Shown: positions 1 through 7,222, numbered from the stretch's first letter. The stretch: 27,966 nucleotides of DNA from RGIG7213 sp045652135 (GCA_045652135.1 JAZRTS010000029.1:1-27966); one strand, 5' to 3'. Translations and numbers: made by a program. Notes: generated from the sequence alone by a model not told the origin.

Positions 1-217
1 ATCCCGTTTCACTTGCTTCTTTAAGAGCAATTTCGAATTTAGATATAAAATCCTTTGTGCCTTGCGCGTATTGCGCTTCTCTGATGTTCGAACCAATACT
101 TGTGCCACTACGTTCAAGCTGGTTGGCTAAAGAATAATGACCTTTAATGGCATCTGTCAAATTCAAAATTTTAACCGCAAATTCGGTTGACATATCCGCG
201 AGCTTATTTTCTGCCAT
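1..217 (-). CDS. Four helix bundle protein (S23/Avd-like), partial at left edge
   Basis: The frame reads off the window after 72 codons, so the C-terminal part is missing. The family is usually about 115-125 residues. The translation contains the family pattern 'LERSGTSIGSNIREAQYA' followed by 'DFISKFEIALKEASET', which matches the TIGR02436/S23 four-helix bundle proteins. These were first found inside 23S rRNA intervening sequences and are structurally related to the Avd protein of diversity-generating retroelements. The basic helical bundle is thought to bind nucleic acid, and the cellular role of stand-alone copies is not established. The ATG at 217 has a GAGGTG site 6 nt upstream and a full-consensus promoter. 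Its promoter side faces an array of short hairpins (274-433). No reverse transcriptase or variable repeat is present in the window, so there is no reason to call a DGR. Confidence 0.9.
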   Translation of the reverse strand, partial: MAENKLADMSTEFAVKILNLTDAIKGHYSLANQLERSGTSIGSNIREAQYAQGTKDFISKFEIALKEASETG

Positions 218-238
218 AATCATCACCTCTTTGCGTTC

Positions 239-267
239 ATTATAACATAAATCGCAGTAAATGTCAA
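239..267 (-). promoter_or_regulatory. Perfect sigma-A promoter for the four-helix-bundle gene
   Basis: On the minus strand there is TTGACA (267-262), a 17-bp spacer and TATAAT (244-239). A TG dinucleotide one base before the -10 adds an extended -10. All twelve consensus bases match. The predicted start is near 232, giving a leader of about 15 nt before the ATG at 217. Confidence 0.85.
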
Positions 268-273
268 TGAAAT

Positions 274-433
274 CGTGCTTCGCACGGTGAAATAATTCAC
301 TTCGTGAATTGTGAAATATTGCGCCATTCGGCCGCAATGTGAAATGAAATTCGCCCCTTCACATTTGCGAAGCAAATATTTCACAGCGTAGCTATTTCAT
401 ATGGCGAAGCCATATTTCACTCGCCGAAGGCGA
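274..433. repeat. Mirrored array of short hairpins with GNA-type triloops
   Basis: Perfect or near-perfect hairpins lie at 274-286, 294-310, 318-338, 363-377, 385-393, 401-413 and 421-433. They are separated by a 7-base spacer. In the left half the spacer is GTGAAAT and the clear loops read TTC. In the right half the spacer is its complement ATTTCAC and the loops read GAA or GTA. The array is therefore inverted around about 345-362. Several units contain GCGAAGC on one strand, a sequence known to form an exceptionally stable DNA mini-hairpin. No CRISPR-like direct repeat with unique spacers is seen. Confidence 0.8.
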
Positions 434-442
434 ATTTCGTTG

Positions 443-474
443 AAAAAAGCACTTGCTATTGCAAGTGCTTTTTT
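443..474 (-). terminator. Intrinsic terminator of the tRNA-Thr-Tyr operon
   Basis: An 8-bp stem (449-456 with 461-468, loop TATT) is flanked by six A and six T residues. It should therefore work in both directions, but on the minus strand it lies 2 nt after the CCA end of tRNA-Tyr. Confidence 0.85.
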
Positions 475-475
475 C

Positions 476-561
476 TGGTGGGGGAAGGTGGATTCGGACC
501 ACCGAAGTGAATGCACAACAGATTTACAGTCTGCCCCCTTTGGCCGCTCGGGAATTCCCCC
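476..561 (-). tRNA. tRNA-Tyr (anticodon GUA)
   Basis: This is an 86-nt class II tRNA with an encoded CCA (478-476). The 7-bp acceptor stem is 561-555 with 486-480 and the discriminator is A. The anticodon GTA lies at 527-525 in a loop closed by a CAGA/TCTG stem. The long variable arm typical of bacterial tRNA-Tyr is present. It is 6 nt downstream of tRNA-Thr and followed by the terminator, so the two are co-transcribed. Confidence 0.95.
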
Positions 562-567
562 AAAAAA

Positions 568-642
568 TGGAGCTGGTGATCGGAGTCGAACCAACAACCT
601 GCTGATTACAAATCAGCTGCTCTGCCATTGAGCCACACCAGC
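568..642 (-). tRNA. tRNA-Thr (anticodon UGU)
   Basis: This is a 75-nt tRNA including an encoded CCA (570-568). The acceptor stem is 642-636 with 578-572. The anticodon stem is GCTGA/TCAGC and the 7-nt loop carries TGT (610-608). D-arm and T-arm sequences (GCTCA...GAGC and GTTCGACTC) are standard. It is the first gene of a two-tRNA operon. Confidence 0.95.
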
Positions 643-682
643 ACATTTTCAATTTTCTTGTTGCCTCGTTGACAACACCGTT

Positions 683-711
683 ATGATACCACAACTCATG
701 CGATTTGTCAA
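683..711 (-). promoter_or_regulatory. Sigma-A promoter of the tRNA-Thr-Tyr operon
   Basis: On the minus strand there is TTGACA (711-706), a 17-bp spacer and TATCAT (688-683). Predicted initiation near 676 gives a leader of about 34 nt before mature tRNA-Thr, which suits 5' trimming by RNase P. Confidence 0.8.
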
Positions 712-770
712 TACCTTTTTCGAAAAAAAATAAAATATTTTGAAAAAATAAGGTAATTTTATGAAAAGTC

Positions 771-799
771 TTGAAAAAACATTTATCAGGGTGTAAAAT
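771..799 (+). promoter_or_regulatory. Sigma-A promoter of the Gfo/Idh/MocA oxidoreductase gene
   Basis: TTGAAA (771-776), a 17-bp spacer and TAAAAT (794-799). Predicted initiation near 806 makes the in-frame ATG at 812 almost leaderless, which favours translation from the ATG at 833. Confidence 0.75.
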
Positions 800-832
800 A
801 ATGGTAGTTTAATGAAAGGAAACAGTATTATT

Positions 833-1894
833 ATGAGTAAAATAAACGTTGCTGTTATCGGTTGCGGTACTATTGCAAAGAGTGCACACATACCGAGTTA
901 TCTTGCAAACCCCGATGTAAACATCAAATATTTCTGCGATATTATACCCGAACGTGCTGATGAGCAGGTAAAAGCTCACGGCGGTATTGCTGTATATGAT
1001 TATAAGGAAATACTGAATGATCCCGAGCTTGATGCGGTATCTGTCTGCACACCTAACGATATGCACCCGATAATCTCCTGCGATTTTTTGAGAGCCGGGA
1101 AGAATGTACTTTGCGAAAAGCCTGCGGCAAGAACCATTGACGAGGTTCACCTTATGCAGAAAACGGCAGAGGAAACAGGCAAAATACTCAATATAGGCGT
1201 TGTAAACCGTTTTAACAATGCCGTTAATAAAATAAAAGAGATAATAAAAGACGGAATTTTAGGCGATGTATACCACATATACATTTCTTTCCGTCAGCCT
1301 CGCTGTATACCCGGTCTTGGCGGTATGTTTACCACAAAGGCTGTTTCGGGTGGCGGGGTACTTATCGACTGGGGCGTTCATTACCTTGACCTTGTTATGT
1401 ACTGTATGAATGATCCCGAACCGAAAACGGTGTCGGCACAAACATACAGCAAGCTTGCGACAAATATGCGTGATTACGTATTTGAAAGCATGTGGGCAGG
1501 CCCCCCCGATTATAACGGCACGTATGACGTTGAGGAATTTGTAACGGGATTTATCCGCACGGAAGGCCCTACAATGACATTCAACGGCGCTTGGGCGCAG
1601 AATATTTTCGTTCCCGAAACGTACATAGATTTTATCGGTACAAAAGGCGGTATCCGTCTGAAGTATGGCGCGGATTTTGAGCTGTTTACGGTCACAAACG
1701 GCAAGCTTACAACGGAAAAGCCCGAATTTGACAACACTGCAAATATGTTCAATCAGGAGATAAATCACTTTATTGATTGCATAAGAAGCGGTGAGCATAT
1801 AAGATCGCACATCGACAAGGCAGAAATAACAGCACGTATTATGCAGGGCATATACGATTCTGCTGAGCTTGGCAGGGAAGTAAGCTTCGACTGA
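833..1894 (+). CDS. Gfo/Idh/MocA family oxidoreductase
   Basis: This is a predicted cytoplasmic NAD(P)-dependent sugar or polyol dehydrogenase of about 353 residues, the usual family length. The N-terminal Rossmann fold begins with 'NVAVIGCGTIAKSAHIPSY'. The nucleotide-domain 'CEKPAA' motif supplies the conserved EKP lysine. The C-terminal Idh-type domain has 'GGVLIDWGVHYLDL' with the conserved histidine. I chose the ATG at 833 rather than the in-frame ATG at 812 because AAAGGA lies at 815-820, 12 nt before 833, and because of the predicted transcription start. The gene has its own promoter and converges on a minus-strand unit that includes a sugar-isomerase-like TIM barrel. Such pairs often serve inositol or unusual-sugar breakdown. 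The exact substrate cannot be read from the sequence. Confidence 0.92.
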   Translation: MSKINVAVIGCGTIAKSAHIPSYLANPDVNIKYFCDIIPERADEQVKAHGGIAVYDYKEILNDPELDAVSVCTPNDMHPIISCDFLRAGKNVLCEKPAARTIDEVHLMQKTAEETGKILNIGVVNRFNNAVNKIKEIIKDGILGDVYHIYISFRQPRCIPGLGGMFTTKAVSGGGVLIDWGVHYLDLVMYCMNDPEPKTVSAQTYSKLATNMRDYVFESMWAGPPDYNGTYDVEEFVTGFIRTEGPTMTFNGAWAQNIFVPETYIDFIGTKGGIRLKYGADFELFTVTNGKLTTEKPEFDNTANMFNQEINHFIDCIRSGEHIRSHIDKAEITARIMQGIYDSAELGREVSFD

Positions 1895-1898
1895 TAAT

Positions 1899-2306
1899 CT
1901 ATGAGCGATTAGCCCAAAGCACGAACCCGTCGTTTGATTTTCTACCGGTGAATACTTCACCCACAGGGTAAGTGATGTAGCAATCACGGCTGTATACCTC
2001 AAATATCTTTCCGTGATACTTTGCAAAACCGCCGTCAGCAGTTACTTTGCCTACGGCGCAGAATGTGTATTTCTCCTTACGTTTCGTTTTTCGTTTTATA
2101 TGACACAATGTAAAGACTGTAAAGCATATTACTATAAATGAAAAACATTGAATATACATCGGAAATGATAAAAGCGAAAAGGCAAAGGAAAACAGGGAAG
2201 AGCTGACAGCGCACAGCGATAGCTCTACATCGCACGAAAGATAGAAAATTAAAAACAAAAATGATGAAAAAAGCCAAAGTGACGGCATAACGTCAAAAAG
2301 AGTCAA
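1899..2306 (-). CDS. Probable small membrane protein, unknown function (TTG start)
   Basis: I do not recognise this 135-residue protein. Two hydrophobic segments (about residues 8-26 and 38-66) are followed by a basic stretch (KRKTKRKEK) and a soluble C-terminal part of about 55 residues rich in G, Y, F and V. That part reads like a small beta-domain rather than antisense noise. The start is a TTG with a strong GGAGG 8 nt upstream (2319-2315). It lies 51 nt after the stop of the one-TM protein gene on the same strand, so it may be the third gene of that unit. However, its start codon and RBS fall inside a stem-loop (2303-2347) that could also be a terminator. Existence as a real gene is moderately likely only. 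Confidence 0.5.
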   Translation of the reverse strand: MTLFDVMPSLWLFSSFLFLIFYLSCDVELSLCAVSSSLFSFAFSLLSFPMYIQCFSFIVICFTVFTLCHIKRKTKRKEKYTFCAVGKVTADGGFAKYHGKIFEVYSRDCYITYPVGEVFTGRKSNDGFVLWANRS

Positions 2307-2347
2307 GGCAACGACCTCCGTATGTTTTACGGTGATTGTTGCCTTGA
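2303..2347. terminator. Stem-loop between convergent units; terminator or RBS-sequestering hairpin
   Basis: A perfect 10-bp outer stem (2303-2312 with 2338-2347) encloses an inner CCGTA/TACGG hairpin. On the plus strand it is followed by a T-rich run, as expected of a terminator for transcripts arriving from the oxidoreductase gene. On the minus strand it contains the GGAGG and TTG start of the small membrane-protein ORF, so it could also control that ORF's translation. Confidence 0.6.
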
Positions 2348-2357
2348 ATTTTTTATT

Positions 2358-3038
2358 TTATTCAGCGTAAACGAATATTTGGTTTATTTTTGAGATACCG
2401 TCTTCTGTAAGCACCTCGAAAAATACGGGGATTGTACCCTCTGACGGGTCGGGAAGGTCAGGACGGAATGCTCCGTTGTTATCCATAATATAATAGGAAA
2501 CCTCAAATATTTCCCTTGTTATTACCCCTGACTTTTCTGTTATGGCTGTAGGCCCCGATATAAGTGATACTTCTATATTGTATATTTTTTGTTGATAAAA
2601 GCTGTCATCGTATTTTGCTATAGGTGTGCCGAAATTGTTGAAATAGTAATCTGTGAAAAATGTGTTCAAAGCTGCTCCGTCGCCGTTTACAGCCGCCCGA
2701 AAGTAGTCAAAAAGCATTTGAACGGACATAGGTGCCGTATCTATCTCATTTTCCGTATAAGTCATTGTAGTGCCCTGGTATTCAACCGACAGATATCTGT
2801 TTTTATCCATATATTCTTCGTCGTCGAATATATTTTCCCCATCTTCCGGAATATAGTATCCGACATCGCTTTTGTAAAGAAAAGGATCGTATGATTGTAC
2901 GGTGGGCTCTTTCTGTACGTTTGACGTGTCAAAGCATTGCCGTATAATGGAAATTATAACCGTCAATAGACATACGGCAACAATACAATATATAATTATC
3001 TTTTTTATATTACGCTTCTTTTCACCCATCATAATCAT
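2358..3038 (-). CDS. Membrane-anchored protein with extracytoplasmic domain, unknown function
   Basis: This protein of about 226 residues has a basic N-terminus (KKRNIKK), one TM helix at about 13-32, and an acidic, tyrosine-rich extracytoplasmic region. The stretch around 'MLFDYFRAAVNGDGAALNTFF' and the following beta-rich segment resemble the layout of NTF2-like or DUF4878-type domains, but I cannot assign a family. The first ATG overlaps the TGA of the upstream TIM-barrel gene (ATGA). Two further ATGs 6 and 9 nt downstream are also possible starts. The coupling suggests joint expression, although a secreted-domain protein beside a cytoplasmic isomerase gives no clear functional link. Confidence 0.8.
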   Translation of the reverse strand: MIMMGEKKRNIKKIIIYCIVAVCLLTVIISIIRQCFDTSNVQKEPTVQSYDPFLYKSDVGYYIPEDGENIFDDEEYMDKNRYLSVEYQGTTMTYTENEIDTAPMSVQMLFDYFRAAVNGDGAALNTFFTDYYFNNFGTPIAKYDDSFYQQKIYNIEVSLISGPTAITEKSGVITREIFEVSYYIMDNNGAFRPDLPDPSEGTIPVFFEVLTEDGISKINQIFVYAE

Positions 3039-3901
3039 GCCATTTCCCAGAATCTTTTGACATTGGCGTGTCCCATTTTGATTCCAATAAGTCTATCCTC
3101 GTGACCTTCAAATTCAATCGAGATATAGCCGTCGTAACCGTTTTTCTTCAGAATCGAAAGGCTCTGGAACGCTCCTGCGTCACCGTGACCGATGATAGCG
3201 CCTCTCAAATAATTGTTTCCGCGAGATCTGAACCAGCCCTCACCGGGATTTACGTCAAGGCACGATTTAAAATAAAAGTCCTTTGCATGTACCATTTTTG
3301 CGTAAGGTGCAACGATGGCAACTGATTTGTACGGTGTTTCATCTGCACACATAAAGTTGCCGATATCAACGAGTGCACCGAAATTGTCGTAATTTACAGC
3401 GCTTATGAGTGCTGCAACACGTTGGCAGTCCTGCGAATAATATCCGTGGTTTTCGGTCGTTGTCACGATACCGAGCTTTTCAGCGTATTCGGATACTCTG
3501 CGGCAGCCCTCGGCAAGTCTCGGTATTGCGTTTTCGTAAAACTTGTATTCACGCTTGTCGCCGTGACCGTATGCAACGTCGTGACGGAAGCATTTAGCGC
3601 CGTAAGCGTGCGCAAGATCAACTATTCTGCATACTCTTTCAATCTCCGCATCGAGATCCCCTTCCGAGCCGAAAAGAAAGTCTGCACCTGTGCAGAATGA
3701 AGCCACTTCAATTCCTTTTTCTTTGCAGTAAGTATTTACTTTTTTTGCAAGCTCGATATCCGAACAGTTTTCGTGCATACCGTCAACTATCTCGATTCCG
3801 TCAAAGCCGTTTTCTTTTGCGAAGTCTATAGCACCGAAAATGCCGAAATCAGTGCTTTTTATATAAGGCCCAAAGCTGTATGTGCTTACACAGGTTTTCA
3901 T
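3035..3901 (-). CDS. Sugar phosphate isomerase/epimerase-like TIM barrel protein
   Basis: This protein of about 288 residues belongs to the AP endonuclease 2/xylose-isomerase-like TIM-barrel superfamily, which includes IolE, IolI, hydroxypyruvate isomerase and sugar epimerases. Barrel-end motifs that bind the divalent metal are visible: 'GFDGIEIVDG', 'VTTENHG', 'LVDIGNF', 'HAKDF' and the C-terminal 'GYISIEFEGHED'. I placed the start at 3901 because GAGG (3914-3911) lies 9 nt upstream. A longer frame from 3916 would put this RBS inside the gene. An extended -10 promoter lies just upstream. With the convergent Gfo/Idh/MocA oxidoreductase it probably belongs to a small sugar or cyclitol pathway. 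The substrate is unknown. Confidence 0.9.
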   Translation of the reverse strand: MKTCVSTYSFGPYIKSTDFGIFGAIDFAKENGFDGIEIVDGMHENCSDIELAKKVNTYCKEKGIEVASFCTGADFLFGSEGDLDAEIERVCRIVDLAHAYGAKCFRHDVAYGHGDKREYKFYENAIPRLAEGCRRVSEYAEKLGIVTTTENHGYYSQDCQRVAALISAVNYDNFGALVDIGNFMCADETPYKSVAIVAPYAKMVHAKDFYFKSCLDVNPGEGWFRSRGNNYLRGAIIGHGDAGAFQSLSILKKNGYDGYISIEFEGHEDRLIGIKMGHANVKRFWEMA

Positions 3902-3932
3902 ATTATAATACCTCATTTTGATGTTTTTTTTA

Positions 3933-3941
3933 ATTATATCA
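3933..3941 (-). promoter_or_regulatory. Extended -10 promoter of the TIM-barrel gene
   Basis: The minus strand reads TGATATAAT (3941-3933), an extended -10 with a perfect TATAAT hexamer. No good -35 is seen in the AT-rich upstream sequence. Predicted initiation is near 3926, about 25 nt before the chosen ATG. Confidence 0.6.
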
Positions 3942-3977
3942 TAAAAATATTAAGATATATGTTTCTTTTTAATAACA

Positions 3978-4007
3978 AAAATATCCTCTTGGATAAGAGG
4001 ATATTTT
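3978..4007 (-). terminator. Intrinsic terminator after the first DHHW lipoprotein gene
   Basis: A perfect 13-bp stem (3978-3990 with 3995-4007, loop 3991-3994) has an A/T-rich base. On the minus strand it ends in a run of T residues, 3 nt after the stop codon at 4011. It closes the RNase J-lipoprotein operon. Confidence 0.85.
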
Positions 4008-4010
4008 ATG

Positions 4011-5336
4011 TTACTCACTTACGAGAAGTCTTTCAGTTGTTCTTTCGCTTATAAGCTGGATTATATAATCGGGCTTTTCTTCCTCTACTATGTCGTAGTC
4101 TACGGAATAATTCCAAATAGGCATACAAGTCAAAGAAGAGAAATGTTCTGCAATGAAGTGTATTGCGTTAAGACCGTATGAGTCGAATAAAAACATTCCC
4201 TTGGGAAGCGCGTCGTTGGCGATTTCCGTGTGTGACTGCTTATTTGAGAAGAATTCATCTGTGAAGTTCCAGATATATGCTTCCTCTTTTTTGGCGCTGT
4301 CGTAAGGCGAAAGGGGAGTATATTTGCTTATCATAAACGGTGCCGTTTCCGTAACTCCCATTTCCTCGATGCCCGCATAAGACATCATATCAGTATAATT
4401 TACGGCAACGTTTTTAATATCGTAATCGGATATCGGGTGCGGTGCGGCTTCGGGGAATTTCTTTGCAATTTCATTCATAAGCGCCTGATAACCGTAGTAT
4501 GCGCCAAGTTCTGTCCAGTGCGTGTCCAGATAGTAATATATTTTTTCGTCCTTATGCGCGTTCATTACGTCGGTCAGATCGATAACCGTTACGTGTTCAA
4601 CACTGCTCAAAGCTTCAACGGCTTGTGTAAGCGATGTTTCCTCACCCTCGATATTAGCTTTCATATCTTCGGGCACGCCTTCACCGTATACAGTCAAGGG
4701 GTTTGGTGCGATAACGTATATTATCTCAACGTCCTTGCCGGCAGCTTTTTTTGCTTTTGTAACACGGTCGTTGGCGATTTTCTTCATGAGAAGCAGCTCT
4801 TTGCTTGTGAAAAGATTCGTATGATAAAGATCATCAAGTATTTCATTCTGACATATACGCGAATCGTACGTTGTAAATACCTCTTTGTCTTTTTCTCCGC
4901 GCTTGTATTTTGCTTCGGCAGTTACCGTTTTACTTGATTCTTTGTCGCCAACTTTTGCAGTTACCGAAAGTGTTTCGGGCTGTCTGTTTTTCAGCTTTAC
5001 CGAAAACAGAAAGTTTCCGCCGTCGGGTGTTACCGTGAATTCATCCGTGTATTCGCCTTTTACGGTGATGACGGAATTCTTTTCACAAAGTCCGATGAAC
5101 ATCACTGCATCGTCGTTTATGTGCGTTGAAAGGAGTATTATCGGATCAGCCGTTACGGTGTCTGATACAGGAGGTACAGTAACCGTCTGATCCTGAGTAT
5201 CTTCAGCTTCGCTTGTGTCTGATATAACATCCGATTCTGCGTATGTATCGCTTGTTGCCGTATCGGCAACATTGCCCGTGCAAGCAGCAAGCGAGGCAAA
5301 GCATAAGAGCAGAAAAGAGGCGATGATCTTTTTCAT
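4011..5336 (-). CDS. DHHW family SGNH-type lipoprotein (AlgX/AlgJ-like), paralogue 1
   Basis: This is a 441-residue exported lipoprotein. The signal peptide ends in lipobox 'SLAAC' (Cys19). An acidic S/T/D-rich linker follows (about 22-65), then an Ig/bacterial-adhesion-like beta domain (about 65-147), then the DHHW domain. In the DHHW domain, 'APNPLTVYG', 'DTHWTELGAYYGY' (271-283; the D-x-H-W signature that supplies Asp and His) and 'LFDSYG' (385-388, candidate nucleophile Ser386) match the AlgX/AlgJ SGNH fold that O-acetylates polysaccharides. No MBOAT acyl exporter partner is in the window. The gene starts 16 nt after the RNase J stop and has AAAGGA 6-7 nt before the ATG. A paralogue with the same domain order lies at 10973-12517. 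The acceptor glycan is unknown. Confidence 0.85.
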   Translation of the reverse strand: MKKIIASFLLLCFASLAACTGNVADTATSDTYAESDVISDTSEAEDTQDQTVTVPPVSDTVTADPIILLSTHINDDAVMFIGLCEKNSVITVKGEYTDEFTVTPDGGNFLFSVKLKNRQPETLSVTAKVGDKESSKTVTAEAKYKRGEKDKEVFTTYDSRICQNEILDDLYHTNLFTSKELLLMKKIANDRVTKAKKAAGKDVEIIYVIAPNPLTVYGEGVPEDMKANIEGEETSLTQAVEALSSVEHVTVIDLTDVMNAHKDEKIYYYLDTHWTELGAYYGYQALMNEIAKKFPEAAPHPISDYDIKNVAVNYTDMMSYAGIEEMGVTETAPFMISKYTPLSPYDSAKKEEAYIWNFTDEFFSNKQSHTEIANDALPKGMFLFDSYGLNAIHFIAEHFSSLTCMPIWNYSVDYDIVEEEKPDYIIQLISERTTERLLVSE

Positions 5337-5352
5337 TTAAATATCCTTTCTG

Positions 5353-7038
5353 TTATAAGCTCATTATTATGGGAAGTATCATAGGTCTGCGCTTCGTCTT
5401 CTGATAGATGTATTTTGAAAGATCGTCTTTAATTTTATTTTTGATCTGTGCAAAATCTGAAATTCCGTTGTCAAAGCACGTTTCAATAACAGCGAGTGAC
5501 AGTTCCTTGAGATCGTCCATCAGCTCCTCTGATTCTCTGACGTATACGAAACCTCTCGATACTATATCGGGTCCTGCCATAACGAGCTGTTCATCCATAT
5601 GAAGTGTCGATACGACGACGATTATTCCGTCTTCTGCAAGATGGCGTCTGTCACGCAGAACGATGCTTCCTACATCTCCCACACCGTAACCGTCAACGAG
5701 TATTTTACCTGACGGAACAGTTCCGTTGAAGCGAGCGCCGTCCTCGTCAATTTCAAGAACTTTACCGATATCGGCAAGGAAAATATTTTCCTCCTTTTCA
5801 CCCATCTGTACTGCAAGCTCCTTATGGCTTGCAAGATGTCTGTATTCACCGTGAATGGGCATAAAGTATTTAGGTTTTGTCAGTGCGTGCATCGTTTTCA
5901 GTTCTTCACGGCACGCGTGACCTGAAACGTGAACGTCTGCTACGGCGTCGTGAAGTACGGTTACGCCCTTCTTGAAAAGCTCGTTGATTATCTTGTTTAC
6001 GAATTTTTCGTTACCGGGTATAGCGTTTGCAGATATGATAACAACGTCTTTTTCGTTAAGCTCGACCTTGTCGTGCTCTGAAAATGCCATGCGGTATAAG
6101 GCAGACATAGGTTCGCCCTGGCTTCCCGTTGAAACGATGGTAAGCTGTTCAGGCTTGTATTTTTTTATTTCCGAAATGTCGATCAGAATACCGTCAGCGG
6201 CATGCATATAGCCCAGACGTATTGCAACGTTGACGACGTTTACCATGCTTCTTCCCGTGATAGCAACCTTTCTGCCGTATTTTTCAGCGGCATTGATTAT
6301 TTGCTGTACACGGTGTACATTTGATGAAAATGTTGCTATGGTTATACGCTTGTCAGCGTGGCGGAAGAAAATGTTGTCGAGTGATGCGCCGACCTTTCTT
6401 TCAGACGGAGTGTAGCCCTGTCTTTCCGCATTCGTCGATTCACACATGAGAAGCAGTACACCCTCGTCACCGAGTTGACCGAGACGTGTCAGGTTTATCA
6501 TTTTGCTTTCGATAGGTGTCAGATCGATCTTGAAGTCACCTGAATGGATAATGGTTCCCAGAGGTGTCTTTATCGCAAGACAAACGGCATCTGCAATTGA
6601 GTGATTAACGTTTATAAACTCAACCGAAAACGACGTGCCAAGTTTTACTGTGTCGCCTGCATTTACCGTAACAAGCTCAGGAGTTATCTCAAACGTATGC
6701 TCCGAGAGCTTCTTTTCGAGGATACCTATAGTAAGCGGAGTGCCGTAAACGGGGGGCGATATTTGCTTAAGAACGTAGGGAAGGGCACCGATATGATCCT
6801 CATGTCCGTGGGTGAGGACGATACCTGTTATCTTCTCGTAGTTTTTTTCAAGATACGTTATATCGGGAATTACAAGGTCGATACCGGGCATATCTTCTTC
6901 GGGAAAGCCGAGACCGCAGTCAACGATCATCATTTCATCGCCGTATTCTATAACTGCAAGGTTCTTTCCTATTTCATAAAGACCGCCGAGCATCATAACC
7001 TTTAATTTTTCTGTAGTTTTATTTTTTCTTCTTGCCAT
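5353..7038 (-). CDS. rnjA: Ribonuclease J
   Basis: This 561-residue metallo-beta-lactamase/beta-CASP nuclease is the usual length for RNase J, which acts in mRNA turnover and 5'-3' processing in Bacillota. 'LGGLYEIGKN' opens the fold (the commoner form is GGLGEIGKN). The metal-binding 'THGHEDHIGALPY' lies at 76-88, 'HSGDFKID' and 'STGSQGEP' follow, and 'HVSGHA' supplies the late histidine. The C-terminus 'TKRRPMILPIIMSL' is family-typical. The start has AAGGAG 5 nt upstream. It is the first gene of an operon with the DHHW lipoprotein, and its leader (about 115 nt) carries a hairpin. Only one copy is seen here, so rnjA rather than rnjB is assigned from overall similarity and is not certain. 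Confidence 0.95.
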   Translation of the reverse strand: MARRKNKTTEKLKVMMLGGLYEIGKNLAVIEYGDEMMIVDCGLGFPEEDMPGIDLVIPDITYLEKNYEKITGIVLTHGHEDHIGALPYVLKQISPPVYGTPLTIGILEKKLSEHTFEITPELVTVNAGDTVKLGTSFSVEFINVNHSIADAVCLAIKTPLGTIIHSGDFKIDLTPIESKMINLTRLGQLGDEGVLLLMCESTNAERQGYTPSERKVGASLDNIFFRHADKRITIATFSSNVHRVQQIINAAEKYGRKVAITGRSMVNVVNVAIRLGYMHAADGILIDISEIKKYKPEQLTIVSTGSQGEPMSALYRMAFSEHDKVELNEKDVVIISANAIPGNEKFVNKIINELFKKGVTVLHDAVADVHVSGHACREELKTMHALTKPKYFMPIHGEYRHLASHKELAVQMGEKEENIFLADIGKVLEIDEDGARFNGTVPSGKILVDGYGVGDVGSIVLRDRRHLAEDGIIVVVSTLHMDEQLVMAGPDIVSRGFVYVRESEELMDDLKELSLAVIETCFDNGISDFAQIKNKIKDDLSKYIYQKTKRRPMILPIIMSL

Positions 7039-7108
7039 TATTTCTCCTTATTGTTAAATACTGTAAATTAATTTATGCAACTGAATCCTAAAAGGGTATG
7101 TAATATAA

Positions 7109-7135
7109 GCCGAGCACGAAAATCGTTTTCTCGGC
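7109..7135 (-). promoter_or_regulatory. Hairpin in the RNase J mRNA leader
   Basis: A 6-bp GC-rich stem (7109-7114 with 7130-7135) is extended by an inner AAAA/TTTT pairing. On the minus strand it is followed by a weak TTATATTA tract. It sits between the predicted promoter and the RNase J start. It could be a weak attenuator or an mRNA-stability element, or a remnant terminator of the upstream gene. Confidence 0.4.
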
Positions 7136-7159
7136 AATATATATTTTAATCACGAACAC

Positions 7160-7188
7160 ATTAAATTATCCGTATTTTACCATATCAA
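7160..7188 (-). promoter_or_regulatory. Sigma-A promoter of the RNase J operon
   Basis: On the minus strand there is TTGATA (7188-7183), a 17-bp spacer and TTTAAT (7165-7160). Each hexamer differs from consensus by one base. Predicted initiation is near 7153. Confidence 0.65.
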
Positions 7189-7222
7189 TATAGAATATTC
7201 GCCCGCTTTTTATAAACATTTT

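Noticed and set aside
274..433. Possible CRISPR array
   Set aside because: The repeated unit is only 7 nt, the units between are themselves palindromic and short, orientation flips midway, and no cas gene is present.
1..433. Possible diversity-generating retroelement (Avd-like protein plus hairpins)
   Set aside because: No reverse transcriptase, template/variable repeat pair or target gene is visible. The four-helix-bundle family also occurs widely without these parts.
397..631. Reading frames of 66-76 codons on both strands
   Set aside because: They run through the hairpin array, the terminator and the two tRNA genes, so they are chance frames.
649..891. 80-codon hydrophobic frame on the minus strand
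   Set aside because: It is the complement of AT-rich promoter DNA and the start of the oxidoreductase gene, and its start has no support.
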